Source: Clostridia bacterium
Lineage (GTDB): Bacteria > Bacillota > Clostridia > Christensenellales > Aristaeellaceae
Reading direction: 5' to 3'
DNA length: 64,000 bases
Assembly: GCA_017543905.1 (NCBI GenBank)
Contig: JAFYFC010000036.1
Span: 1-64,000 of the forward strand
Shown: positions 43,660-51,858 of the stretch, one piece after another
Numbering within the stretch: the first letter of the stretch is position 1
How the letters are laid out: every line of letters begins with the position of its first letter
Notes under the pieces: generated by a model
Database searches by the model: none
What the model was told of the DNA's origin: nothing
What the model saw: the letters and a program-made list of their open reading frames with translations, nothing else
Translations under genes and position numbers: made by a program

Positions 43660-44859
43660 TTATTCACATTCCTTCACGAATTCGGCTATCCTTCCGATGC
43701 CTACGATTATCTTTTCGCGCGTCGTGGCATAGGACAGGCGCACGTATCGGTCGTCGCCGAAGGCGCGGGCGGGAACCACGGCGACCAGCTTGCTTTCAAG
43801 CAGCGCGCCCGCGAAATCGTCGCTGCCGCGTATTTCCTTGCCGTTTACGGATTTGCCTATCAGGGAGGATATGTCCAGCATCATGTAAAACGCGCCTGCG
43901 GGCAGATGGCATTTAAGCCCGTCTATAGAGGTGAGCATGTCGTACATGAGATTGCGGCGCGCGTTGAACTCCATGAACGATTCGTGCATGAACTTTTCGC
44001 CGTCTGTGAGCGCCACTGCCGCGGCGTGCTGCGCGATGGAGTTCGCGTTCGAGGTGGTGTGGCTCTGGAATGAGGTCATCGCCTTTATCACGTTTTTCGG
44101 TCCTGCCGCGTAGCCTATCCTCCAGCCCGTCATGGCGTAGGACTTGCTCACGCCGTTTATCACTATCGTCTGCGCCTTTATGTCTTCGCCCAGAGAAGCT
44201 ATGGACACGTGCCTGCCGCCGTCGTATATGAGCTTTTCGTATATTTCATCTGAAAGCACGAAGAATTCGTGCCTGACCGCGATGTCCGCGTAGGCGCGCA
44301 GTATCTGCCCGCTCAGCACGCTGCCGGTAGGATTGTTGGGGGAGTTCAGTATGAGCGCCTTGGTTTTGGGCGTTACGTGCGCTTCGAGCTCTGCCGGGGA
44401 CACGACGAAATTCTCTTTCTCGTCGCCCTTTACCATTATCGGCACTCCGCCTGCCATCTGCACCATTTCGGGATAGCTTACCCAGCACGGCGCGGGTATG
44501 AGCACCTCGTCGCCCGGATCGAGTATCGCGCACAGCGCGTTGTACAGACACTGCTTCGCGCCTGTGCTTACGACTATGTCGGTAGGCTCGTATTCGAGGC
44601 GGTTGTCGCGCAGGAGCTTTGCCTGAATCTCGGTTCTGAGCTCCACCGTGCCCGCGACCGGGGTATACTTCGTAAGCCCCGCGTCCAGCGCGTCCTTCGC
44701 GGCGTCCTTTATATATTTGGGCGTGTCGAAATCAGGCTCGCCCGCTCCGAAGCCGATAACGTCAAGCCCCATCGCGCGCAGCTGCTTTGCGCGGGAATCG
44801 ATGGCGAGGGTGACGGACGGCTGTATATTTCTGCATCTTTGGGATACGGACAGTGACAT
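43660..44859 (-). CDS. Pyridoxal-phosphate aminotransferase (aspartate aminotransferase family)
   Basis: This 399-residue class-I aminotransferase shows GAGEPDFDTPKYIKDAA near 38, TGAKQCLYNAL near 100, NSPNNPTGSVLS near 172 and DEIYEKLIYDG near 203. The PLP-lysine lies in NGVSKSYAMTGWRIGYAAG near 235. The family transaminates aspartate or related amino acids with 2-oxoglutarate. AGGAACC precedes the ATG. It has its own promoter and terminator. Confidence 0.94.
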   Translation of the reverse strand: MSLSVSQRCRNIQPSVTLAIDSRAKQLRAMGLDVIGFGAGEPDFDTPKYIKDAAKDALDAGLTKYTPVAGTVELRTEIQAKLLRDNRLEYEPTDIVVSTGAKQCLYNALCAILDPGDEVLIPAPCWVSYPEMVQMAGGVPIMVKGDEKENFVVSPAELEAHVTPKTKALILNSPNNPTGSVLSGQILRAYADIAVRHEFFVLSDEIYEKLIYDGGRHVSIASLGEDIKAQTIVINGVSKSYAMTGWRIGYAAGPKNVIKAMTSFQSHTTSNANSIAQHAAAVALTDGEKFMHESFMEFNARRNLMYDMLTSIDGLKCHLPAGAFYMMLDISSLIGKSVNGKEIRGSDDFAGALLESKLVAVVPARAFGDDRYVRLSYATTREKIIVGIGRIAEFVKECE

Positions 44860-44925
44860 ATTAAGGTTCCTCCGGCGTTAAATATGAATTATCGCTCTGC
44901 GCGTCTGTTCGCCGCGAGCAGTGAG

Positions 44926-44954
44926 ATTATGCCACATACGGCAGAAAAATGCAA
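44926..44954 (-). promoter_or_regulatory. Promoter of the aminotransferase gene
   Basis: Minus-strand TTGCAT (44949-44954), a 17-base spacer and CATAAT (44926-44931). The divergent region 44955-45122 shows nothing else that I can support. Confidence 0.72.
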
Positions 44955-45122
44955 TAGAGAAAGCGTCCATTATGCAAATTTTACCGAATATGACTTAATT
45001 TGATCCGATATACGCATCTAACCGCGCCGTCAACATTCATATTCGCTGCGGCCCGCGTTTTGCTGCGAAGACGGATTTTGCAGGAGAAATATTAAGTTTA
45101 TTCGGATTTACAAAGTGTTTCG

Positions 45123-45151
45123 TTGACAAGCCGGCGCGGGGAGTATAAAAT
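45123..45151 (+). promoter_or_regulatory. Promoter of rny
   Basis: TTGACA (45123-45128), a 17-base spacer and TAAAAT (45146-45151); an overlapping TATAAA gives a 15-base spacer. The leader is about 90 bases. Confidence 0.75.
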
Positions 45152-45250
45152 ATGATAGATTATTTGTTTCCATAAGCAAATATCTTTTGGAATCATCGGT
45201 GAAAGCCGTATTTCAATTAAATCAAAAAAGGAGGAAGGTGCGCAGGTAAA

Positions 45251-46813
45251 GTGAGCGTGTTGATACCAATCGTAACCGCCGTCGCCGGTATAGCTGCGGG
45301 CGGAACTTTCGGCTATATATACCGCAGAAACGCCATCGAAAAGCGCATTGGCCGCAGCGAGCAGTTCGCGGAGGAGCAACTCGAAGAGGCGAAGCGCAAG
45401 GCGGAAAAGGTCAGACAGGACGCCGACGAGTGGAGCAAGGAAAAGATCCTTGCCACGAAAGAAGAAATACTTTCCCTTAAGGACGAGCTTGACAAGGAAG
45501 TCAAGGACCGCAGAAGCGAGGTTTCCCGCCTCGAAAGGCGCGTAAATCAGCGTGAGGAAGCGCTGGACAAGAAATACGACGCGGTCGAGGCGCGCGAGGA
45601 AGCCCTGAACGAAAAGTACAAGGCTGCGGAAAAGCTCGAGGCGGACGCCAAGGCGCTGCACGAGAGGCAGGCGGGCGAGCTCGAACGCATTTCCAACATG
45701 ACCATGGACGAAGCGCGTCACATAATCATGGAGCGTGTGCAGAAGGACGCCTATCACGACGCGGCGGTCATGGTGCGCGACATAGAGGCGATGGCGCGGG
45801 ACGAAGCGGACAAGAAGGCCCGAAACATCATTTCCCTGGCTATACAAAGGTGCGCCGCGGATCACGTGGCGGAGACCACGGTGAGCGTGGTCGCGCTGCC
45901 GAACGACGACATGAAGGGGCGCATAATCGGCCGCGAGGGCAGGAATATCCGCGCCCTTGAGACCGCGACGGGCGTAGACCTCATAATCGACGATACGCCG
46001 GAGGCGGTGATCATTTCCGGCTTCGACCCGGTAAGGCGCGAGATCGCGCGTCTGGCGCTCGAAAAGCTCATAATGGACGGGCGCATACATCCCGCGCGCA
46101 TAGAGGAGCTTGTGGAAAAGGCGCGCCGCGAGGTGGACGCACAGATCCGCGAGGCGGGCGAAAACGCTGTGTTCGAGACGAATCAGCATTCCCTGCACAG
46201 GGAGCTGGTAATGCTGCTGGGCAGGCTCAGATACCGCACGAGCTACGGTCAGAACGTACTGAAGCATTCCATCGAGGTCAGCCATCTGGCGGGCGCGATG
46301 GCGGCGGAGCTGGGCGCGGACGTGCAGCTTGCAAAGCGCGGCGGTCTTCTGCACGACATAGGCAAGGCCATCGACCACGAGGTCGAGGGTACGCACGTGA
46401 CCATAGGCGGCGAGCTCGCGCGCAAGTATCACGAAAGCGAAGCGGTCATTAACTGCATTCTCGCACATCACGGCGACGTAGAGGCCGCGAGCGTGGAGGC
46501 AGTGCTCGTGCAGGCGGCGGACGCCATATCGGCAGCGCGTCCCGGCGCGCGGCGCGAGAGCATCGAAAACTACATCAAGCGCCTTGAAAAGCTCGAGGAG
46601 ATCGCAGACTCCTTCCAGGGCGTCGAAAAATCCTACGCCATACAGTCCGGCCGCGAGGTGCGCGTGATCGTAAAGCCCGAGGACGTGAACGACGCAGGCA
46701 CGCTCGTGCTCGCAAAGGAGATCTGCAAGCGCATAGAAGCCGAAATGGAATATCCCGGCCAGATAAAGGTCAGCGTGATCAGAGAGACCCGCGCCGTGGA
46801 GATGGCGAAATAA
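45251..46813 (+). CDS. rny: Ribonuclease Y
   Basis: This 520-residue membrane-anchored endoribonuclease has an N-terminal helix (about 3-20) and a long coiled coil (about 28-190). Then come a KH domain ([25 protein letters not shown] near 215) and an HD domain ([22 protein letters not shown] near 335; [15 protein letters not shown] near 362). It initiates mRNA decay at the membrane. The start is a GTG; AGGAGG lies about 15 bases upstream and a closer AGG five bases upstream. It is monocistronic with a terminator behind. Confidence 0.97.
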   Translation: MSVLIPIVTAVAGIAAGGTFGYIYRRNAIEKRIGRSEQFAEEQLEEAKRKAEKVRQDADEWSKEKILATKEEILSLKDELDKEVKDRRSEVSRLERRVNQREEALDKKYDAVEAREEALNEKYKAAEKLEADAKALHERQAGELERISNMTMDEARHIIMERVQKDAYHDAAVMVRDIEAMARDEADKKARNIISLAIQRCAADHVAETTVSVVALPNDDMKGRIIGREGRNIRALETATGVDLIIDDTPEAVIISGFDPVRREIARLALEKLIMDGRIHPARIEELVEKARREVDAQIREAGENAVFETNQHSLHRELVMLLGRLRYRTSYGQNVLKHSIEVSHLAGAMAAELGADVQLAKRGGLLHDIGKAIDHEVEGTHVTIGGELARKYHESEAVINCILAHHGDVEAASVEAVLVQAADAISAARPGARRESIENYIKRLEKLEEIADSFQGVEKSYAIQSGREVRVIVKPEDVNDAGTLVLAKEICKRIEAEMEYPGQIKVSVIRETRAVEMAK

Positions 46814-46828
46814 TCCAGATTAAACGAC

Positions 46829-46859
46829 GGGCAGTTCCGCACAGGAGCTGCCTTTTGTT
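46829..46859 (+). terminator. Terminator after rny
   Basis: GGCAGTTCC and GGAGCTGCC arms with a 5-base loop are followed by TTTTGTT. Confidence 0.85.
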
Positions 46860-46885
46860 AATTCACGCGGATCGATCAAAAGGCT

Positions 46886-46914
46886 TTGACTTTGAAAATC
46901 CGCTGTGGTAAAAT
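46886..46914 (+). promoter_or_regulatory. Promoter of the Gfo/Idh/MocA gene
   Basis: TTGACT (46886-46891), a 17-base spacer and TAAAAT (46909-46914), 41 bases before the ATG, which follows GGAGG. Confidence 0.82.
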
Positions 46915-46955
46915 AGCGTCGATCCTGCCGATAAGGCTTTATACGGAGGTAAAGT

Positions 46956-48116
46956 ATGAGCGATAAGGTATTGAATCAGTTTACGCAGGCGTTTCAGGAA
47001 GAAAAAAAGACCCCGACCCGCCGGCTCAAGGTGGGCATTATCGGCTGCGGCTGGATAGCCGAAAGCCATGTCGAGAGCTATAAGCAGATGGACGACGTGG
47101 ACATCGTAGCCGCGGCGGACCTCATCCCGGGCAAGGCAGAGGCGTTCATGAAGCGCTACGGCGTGGAGGGCGTACGCTTTTATCCGGACCACAAAGCGCT
47201 TATAGACAACGAGGAGCTTGACGCGGTCAGCGTGTGCACCTACAACACTCAGCATGCCGCGCCAACCATTTACGCGCTTGAGCACGGCGTGAACGTGCTG
47301 CTCGAAAAACCGTTTACCGTTACGCTGGACGAGGCGGTGGAGGTCTGCCGCGCCGAAAAGAAGAGCGGAAAGCTGCTTTCCATCGGCTTCCAGCCGAGGT
47401 GCGACGTGAATATGCAGATGATAAAGAAAATCGTGCAGAGCGGCGCGCTGGGCAAGGTCTATTACATCCAGACGGGCGGCGGACGCCGCCGCGGCATCCC
47501 CAACAGCACCTTCATCGAGAAGGACACTGCGGGCATAGGCGCGCTGGGCGACATCGGCTGCTATTCGCTGGACATGGTGCTTAACGCTATCGGCTATCCG
47601 CGCCCGCTGACCGCCACCGGCTACAAGAGCGCGTTCTTCGGCACTAATCCCGAATATCAGGTTCCGGACCGTTTCCATACCGCAGAGGAAAACGCGGCGC
47701 GCTTCAGCGTGGACGATTTCGCCGCCGGCTTCATCCGCCTCGAGGGCGACATTATCCTTGACTTCAGGATCGCATGGGCGATGCATCTGGACACCCCCGG
47801 CGACACGATTATACTTGGCACCAAGGCGGGTCTGCGCATACCCTCGACCGGATGCTGGAACGGCAGCGTGGGCGGCGAGATGACCATTTACCACGATTTG
47901 GCCGGCGTATGCATGGAGGAGAAGGTGCCGATACTCAAGGACGACGGCAAGGGTCTGTTCTATAAGAAGATCCGCGGCTTCCTCGACGCTGTGATAAACG
48001 GCGATCCGGCCCCCGTTCCGTCCAGCCAGATTCTCTACAACCAGGCGATAATCGACGGCATCTGCAAGAGCGCCGAGCTTGGCAAGGAAATTGAGATAAA
48101 TATCCCTGAGATCTGA
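46956..48116 (+). CDS. Gfo/Idh/MocA-family oxidoreductase
   Basis: This 386-residue NAD(P)-dependent oxidoreductase has an N-terminal Rossmann fold (VGIIGCGWIAESHVESY near 27), the EKPF motif (LLEKPFTVTLDEAVEV near 117) and a C-terminal beta-sheet domain with LGDIGCYSLDMVLNAIG near 195 (Asp/His region). Members act on sugars or cyclitols; the substrate is unknown. It is monocistronic and is the last GC-rich housekeeping-type gene before the polysaccharide locus. Confidence 0.92.
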   Translation: MSDKVLNQFTQAFQEEKKTPTRRLKVGIIGCGWIAESHVESYKQMDDVDIVAAADLIPGKAEAFMKRYGVEGVRFYPDHKALIDNEELDAVSVCTYNTQHAAPTIYALEHGVNVLLEKPFTVTLDEAVEVCRAEKKSGKLLSIGFQPRCDVNMQMIKKIVQSGALGKVYYIQTGGGRRRGIPNSTFIEKDTAGIGALGDIGCYSLDMVLNAIGYPRPLTATGYKSAFFGTNPEYQVPDRFHTAEENAARFSVDDFAAGFIRLEGDIILDFRIAWAMHLDTPGDTIILGTKAGLRIPSTGCWNGSVGGEMTIYHDLAGVCMEEKVPILKDDGKGLFYKKIRGFLDAVINGDPAPVPSSQILYNQAIIDGICKSAELGKEIEINIPEI

Positions 48117-48144
48117 CGTATAAGGCTGACTGGAAATAACCTGC

Positions 48145-48178
48145 GCCGCTGCGTGACAACGCGGCGGCGTGTTTTATG
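48145..48178 (+). terminator. Terminator after the Gfo/Idh/MocA gene
   Basis: GCCGCTGCG and CGCGGCGGC arms with a short loop are followed by GTGTTTTA. Confidence 0.75.
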
Positions 48179-48179
48179 C

Positions 48180-48381
48180 GCGTTTCGGCCTCTGTCGGAG
48201 CCGAATACGCCTCCTCGCCTTAATTGAATCCCGGATGAATTCTGTACATATATCAAGTATTTGGCGCTCCGCGCCGTTTGCGAACCAAGCGCGCGGCGCA
48301 GAGAAGCCGCGTTATTCTGCCGCACCGGCGTCGCTTTCGTGATTTTTTACTGATTTTATATCGCCGTTTTCAAAAAAACAA
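48180..48381. other. Intergenic, no supported gene
   Basis: A GC-rich stretch turns AT-rich toward 48.36 kb. No frame has a ribosome site or recognisable product. Confidence 0.5.
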
Positions 48382-48410
48382 TTGCATGTTCGCATAAAAT
48401 ATGATAATAT
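48382..48410 (+). promoter_or_regulatory. Rightward promoter before structured non-coding sequence
   Basis: TTGCAT (48382-48387), a 17-base spacer and TAATAT (48405-48410), predicting a start near 48417. No gene follows for over 2 kb on this strand, so it drives either a non-coding RNA or a very long leader of the polysaccharide operon. Confidence 0.65.
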
Positions 48411-48429
48411 GTATACTGAATAAGTGTGA

Positions 48430-48750
48430 ATAAAAGCAGCGTCTGCCTGCCGTCGCCGCGCGCTGCGGGACGGAAAGAGACGCGAATACAGCTCGGTTTC
48501 AGGCTGCATATCAGTGCGGCCTGCGGAGCTGTATACGCTGCCGGATTTACGCGCTGCATCGTGAGTATTACCGGAACGGTAAATCGAAGAATTTGCAAGC
48601 AGTAGGCGGCGAAAAAGGCGCCGCCGGATTAATCAGGGATCCGTTGGATAAACGCTGAGCATGCGCTCCGGCGTGCGCCCTGAATACCCCTAACGCCCTG
48701 ATATCACAGCCTGCAAACACGGCTCTGCACGCAGAGCAGCCCGTTTGATT
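48430..48750 (+). ncRNA. Candidate structured RNA or long leader
   Basis: Four good hairpins follow the promoter: 48439-48483 (GCGTCT/AGACGC with an inner CCGTC/GACGG), 48486-48544 (ATACAGCTC/GAGCTGTAT with an inner CAGGC/GCCTG), 48605-48625 (GGCGGCG/CGCCGCC) and 48714-48747 (CAAAC plus GCTCTGC/GCAGAGC plus GTTTG). The last is followed by an AT-rich run and might terminate. I could not match it to RNase P RNA, tmRNA, SRP RNA, 6S RNA or a known riboswitch. Evidence for function is structural only. Confidence 0.35.
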
Positions 48751-48967
48751 ATTATCATACCGCAACGCTCAGAGCCGGAGCATACAGTTTTCTGACAGAA
48801 GCCTGCCGGGACAAACGCAAGCGGCAGGACCAAGACGGAATTTTGAAAGCACAGAGGATTTTAAATGGCGCAGGAACTGATAAAAACCAACCGAATAAGA
48901 AATTTCTTGAGGCGCAATAAAAGTTCGGCATAACAAGATAAATTCGCAAGTAGATTGCGAAATTAGC

Positions 48968-49165
48968 TTTGTGCAGTATAAACAGACTACGAGCGTGATT
49001 CCGGGGAAGACTGCTTTCAGACAGGTGAAAAGGGAATTTGAACTGTGAACTGAACGAACAACCGGGTAGAACACTAAAAGACAGGACGTAAAAATCCACG
49101 TACCAGTTGTTAGTGCTCTCAAAAGTGATGAAGCAAATCTCACGTCCGGGTTGTTAGTGTGAAAG
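48968..49165 (+). repeat. Hairpin repeat, copy A
   Basis: The core 49071-49160 (90 bases) begins ACACTAAAAGACAGGACGT and ends ACGTCCGGGTTGTTAGTGT; these arms pair with a few mismatches. Homology with copies B and C extends left to about 48968 (TTTGTGCAGTATAAAC, CTTTCAGACAGGTGAAAA, CAACCGGGTAGA). Unlike B and C, no CapD-type gene starts 61 bases after it. The sequence there leads into the terminator of the 90-residue gene pair. Confidence 0.8.
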
Positions 49166-49201
49166 AGCCCTATGTAGCGGTTTAAAAAGCTGTCAGCGGA
49201 C

Positions 49202-49231
49202 AAAAAAAGAGCCGCCCCAAACGGAGCGGTA
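49202..49231 (-). terminator. Terminator of the 90-residue gene pair
   Basis: On the minus strand ACCGCTCC, a GTTT loop and GGGGCGGCT are followed by CTTTTTTT, twelve bases beyond the stop at 49243. Confidence 0.85.
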
Positions 49232-49242
49232 TAAGTGGAAGA

Positions 49243-49515
49243 TTAAACTCGGACGGTAGTAAGGATTGTTTTGAAAGGTCGTTTCTCCGGATAGCTGATA
49301 GAAGTAATAATGTACTCATCAGGGTCGTCAACAGGAAGAACCTTAAAGCCGGGCTTAATCGTGAAATTGTTATGAGCAAACCAACCGCGAGTTTGTTCAA
49401 GTATGAAGATGATTTCGTGGGCATCCGAGGCACGGCGAGTTCCCCAACATTCTCTGTCCTTAATCTTGTAGTCGGTGCGGTTGGAACGGATGATGAGATC
49501 ATGATAGTTAACCAT
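49243..49515 (-). CDS. Uncharacterised 90-residue protein (second of tandem pair)
   Basis: The 90-residue product (DLIIRSNRTDYKIKDRECWG...) has no signal peptide or membrane helix. It aligns without gaps along its whole length with the 90-residue product of the upstream gene: IRSNRTDYKIKDR, GTR, F-L-QTR-WFA, KPGFKVLP and KTIL-TVR are shared. AGGAGG stands six bases before the ATG. I do not recognise the family. The predicted composition is a small beta-rich domain with conserved Trp/Phe. A duplication under separate ribosome sites suggests a real expressed family. Confidence 0.75.
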   Translation of the reverse strand: MVNYHDLIIRSNRTDYKIKDRECWGTRRASDAHEIIFILEQTRGWFAHNNFTIKPGFKVLPVDDPDEYIITSISYPEKRPFKTILTTVRV

Positions 49516-49647
49516 TGTTATCCTCCTGAGAAGTTAGAATTGCTTAGTAGAGGCGTTTTCAAGCATGGCCAATCGCATAGTCCTGTTTGCAGGTTGCAAA
49601 TGCAGATAGTATTGAATTGCCGCCCGAAAGGAGTCGCAAGTCGGAGG

Positions 49648-49920
49648 TCAAAGCCGGACGGTTTTTAGAATTGTTTTATAGGGTCGTTTATCGTGGTAGC
49701 TTACTGAGGTCACGACATATTCGTACGAATCCCCCTCAGGGAGAACTTTGAAACCCGGTTTGAGACTGAAGTGATCTCTTGCAAACCAGTTACGTGTTTG
49801 GTCAAGCTCGAAGATGACTTCATTGTATCCGACAGATTGGCGAGTTCCAGAGCATAAACGGTCCTTAATCTTATAGTCGGTGCGGTTGGAACGAATGGTC
49901 AAGTCGTAAGTAGTTTTCAT
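49648..49920 (-). CDS. Uncharacterised 90-residue protein (first of tandem pair)
   Basis: This 90-residue protein (MKTTYDLTIRSNRTDYKIKDRLC...) is the paralog of the next gene downstream, with about 60% of positions identical by eye. The ATG at 49920 lies six bases after AGGAGG; a longer in-frame start lacks this. A TTGACA promoter is directly upstream. The function is unknown. Its position, between hairpin repeat A and the decayed region before repeat B and on the opposite strand to the polysaccharide genes, suggests insertion into an older locus. Confidence 0.75.
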   Translation of the reverse strand: MKTTYDLTIRSNRTDYKIKDRLCSGTRQSVGYNEVIFELDQTRNWFARDHFSLKPGFKVLPEGDSYEYVVTSVSYHDKRPYKTILKTVRL

Positions 49921-49961
49921 GTTAAGCCTCCTATTTGCGATGCAATTCGTAATCAAGTTGC

Positions 49962-49990
49962 ATGTTAGCACAAGAGACGCAAAATGTCAA
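49962..49990 (-). promoter_or_regulatory. Promoter of the 90-residue gene pair
   Basis: Minus-strand TTGACA (49985-49990), a 17-base spacer and TAACAT (49962-49967). Confidence 0.82.
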
Positions 49991-50099
49991 GGGCTTAATA
50001 CGATAAAAAGCGCAATTAAATTACGAAATTGCTTTGAAATAGTACAAAGCTAGATTAAAGCAAAGAAAATGCGAATGAATAGGGTACTATGAACTCAGC

Positions 50100-50300
50100 T
50101 ATTCAAAGGGAACATAACGAGCAAAGAAATAGAACAAATGATGAGTACAGAATCAGCGACACAGAAGGTAGCAAATAATAGAAAGTTTGCTACGTTGAAC
50201 GTAGCAGATATTTTGTTCTTTCAAACGGACAAAACCTTAGTAGAAATAAACAGAAATCGGCATGAGACAGTGCCGTTTCTTTATGTAGATTGAACAAAAA
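50100..50300 (+). pseudogene. Possible relic of a third CapD-type gene
   Basis: Bases about 50110-50140 (AACATAACGAGCAAAGAAATAG) resemble the start region of the fusion gene (GTACAATAACGAGAAAGCAATGG at 51840-51862). Bases about 50215-50255 (TTCTTTCAAACGGACAAAACC) match the 3' end of the truncated gene at 51540-51560. Almost all coding sequence between is missing. This reads as a deleted copy of the same gene unit, but the matches are short. Confidence 0.35.
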
Positions 50301-50485
50301 TTCACACCTATAAAGATTCCAGCGCACTTCAGACAGGTAAAATCGCGCAATTTGCCATCGAACTGCATGAACAACCGGGTAGAACACTAAAAGACCGGAC
50401 GTGAAAATCCAGGTACCATCTGTTAGTGCTCTCAATAGTGATGAAACAAACGTCCATGTCCGGGTTGTTAGTGTGAAAGCAATTG
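50210..50485 (+). repeat. Hairpin repeat, copy B
   Basis: The core 50384-50474 (91 bases) has arms ACACTAA...ACCGGACGTG and CATGTCCGGGTTGTTAGTGT; a G-U pair replaces a G-C pair of copy C. Homology to copy C extends left through CCAGCGCACTTCAGACAGGTAAAA to TTCTTTCAAACGGACAAAACC. The truncated CapD-type gene starts 61 bases after the core. Confidence 0.85.
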
Positions 50486-50534
50486 AATAACACTTTTAAA
50501 CGAAATTGAGCTGCGATATAGAGGCAATTGAAAG

Positions 50535-51617
50535 ATGAAGGAAAAACACTTTGTTCTGAACAGAATTCGGAATTTTCTGCATTATAATGCGTGGATTCTT
50601 GCATTAGATATCCTTGCATTTAGTCTGTCTTATCTTCTTGCATTGTATATTCGCTTTTACTCCAGTGGTGCATTACATCTTGGACAACAGTATATAGATG
50701 CTTACTGGCACTTTATTCCATTTACTACTGTTGCATCGGTTTTAGTGTTTTTCGCATTAAGACTATACGGTGGAATGTGGCAGTTTGCAGGCTTGCGTGA
50801 TTTCAACCGAATAATTACTACTAATCTAATAACAATCATTCTGCATGTTTGCATTTCTTTACTACTTATAGCGTTACTTCCTGATTATGAGGATTTTTCG
50901 GGGCGTATGCCGATATCCTATTATGTAATCGGCTCAATCATACAGATCTTTGTGACGTGCATAACGCGCTTCTTAAACCGCTTTGTTGTTGAGGAGAAGC
51001 GAAGACTAAGCAGAAAAATAGCTGTTAATGTTATGCTGGTTGGAACAGGTGAAACGGCGAGAATCGTTAGAAGGCAGCTAGAAGATGAAGTCGAGAGCGC
51101 TACAAATATTTCCTGTATCTTTTCGTACAAAAACACCGAAATTGGGTCTTTGATGAATGGAATTCCTGTTGTTGGAAACCTCAATAACCTCCACGATTAT
51201 TTCACCAACTATCAGATCAAGCGCGTGATCCTCGCTGACTCGATCATGCCTATGTCTGTGCGCGAGAAGATCAGAAGTATATGCCAGAAAGACGATATCG
51301 AATTACAGGACTTTTCAGGCTTTCTGAGGTATGACAATATCGGACTTTCCTTCCAAAGGCTGATGACTTGTCTTGATGGTAAGGTTACAGTACTTAAGGA
51401 CGGAAAGGCAACGCTCTATGAAGACGGCGAGCAGGCTTTGATGTCGGTAACCGGGAAGCGGGAAGTCAAATCCGTCTTCGTGCGTGATAATAGCTTGTTT
51501 GTAGAGCTTATGAGTTACAGAGTTGACCCTCTGATACTCTTCTTTCAAACGGACAAAACCCCAGTAGAATTCAACAAGTTTAAGCACCAGACAGTACCAA
51601 ATCTTTGTGCAGCTTGA
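50535..51617 (+). CDS. FlaA1/CapD N-terminal-type membrane protein, truncated paralog
   Basis: This 360-residue protein has four membrane helices (about 20-38, 57-76, 95-117, 123-145). A Rossmann-like CoA_binding_3 domain follows, with VNVMLVGTGETARIVRRQ near 164 and GIPVVGNLNNL near 207. It is paralogous to residues 1-328 of the next protein (over half identical by eye). It stops matching exactly where repeat-associated sequence begins (DPLILFFQTDKTP); the last 25 or so residues are read from that repeat. No epimerase, aldolase or sugar-transferase domain is present. It may be a non-catalytic partner or a decayed remnant. The start is the ATG at 50535. Confidence 0.78.
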   Translation: MKEKHFVLNRIRNFLHYNAWILALDILAFSLSYLLALYIRFYSSGALHLGQQYIDAYWHFIPFTTVASVLVFFALRLYGGMWQFAGLRDFNRIITTNLITIILHVCISLLLIALLPDYEDFSGRMPISYYVIGSIIQIFVTCITRFLNRFVVEEKRRLSRKIAVNVMLVGTGETARIVRRQLEDEVESATNISCIFSYKNTEIGSLMNGIPVVGNLNNLHDYFTNYQIKRVILADSIMPMSVREKIRSICQKDDIELQDFSGFLRYDNIGLSFQRLMTCLDGKVTVLKDGKATLYEDGEQALMSVTGKREVKSVFVRDNSLFVELMSYRVDPLILFFQTDKTPVEFNKFKHQTVPNLCAA

Positions 51618-51805
51618 ACAAAAAAACACGCTGGAAACGATCCCAGCGCACTTCAGACAGGTAAAAACAACCGCTTTGCCCTCGAACTGAATGTACAACC
51701 GGCATGAACACTAACAGACCGGACGTGAAAATCCAGGTACCAGCTGTTAGTGATCTCAATAGTGAAGATGCGAAAAGGCACGTCCGGGTTGTTAGTGTGT
51801 AAGTG
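51538..51805 (+). repeat. Hairpin repeat, copy C
   Basis: The core 51708-51798 (91 bases) has 20-base arms, ACACTAACAG-ACCGGACGTG against CACGTCCGGG-TTGTTAGTGT, with one mismatch and one G-U. An internal CTGTTAGTG (51744-51752) is also perfectly complementary to CACTAACAG of the left arm, so two exclusive folds exist. Left-hand homology with copy B includes the end of the truncated gene. The fusion gene starts 61 bases after the core. Confidence 0.88.
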
Positions 51806-51858
51806 ACTGTGTAATTGAGTTATAAAGACTGCTTAAAAGGTACAATAACGAGAAAGCA

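Noticed and set aside
48430..48750. RNase P RNA, tmRNA, SRP RNA or 6S RNA
   Set aside because: I looked for their conserved core sequences and found none.
48900..50500. Retron or diversity-generating retroelement
   Set aside because: No reverse transcriptase gene or template/variable repeat pair is present; repeats precede genes rather than lying within them.
49071..51798. Independent MITE insertions
   Set aside because: The inverted-repeat arms are MITE-like, but homology between copies continues well outside the arms and there are no distinct target duplications, which fits segmental duplication better.
48968..51805. Integron attC-type cassette sites
   Set aside because: The arms lack the RYYYAAC/GTTRRRY core pairs of attC and no integrase is in the window; the sites are upstream of genes, not between many small cassettes.
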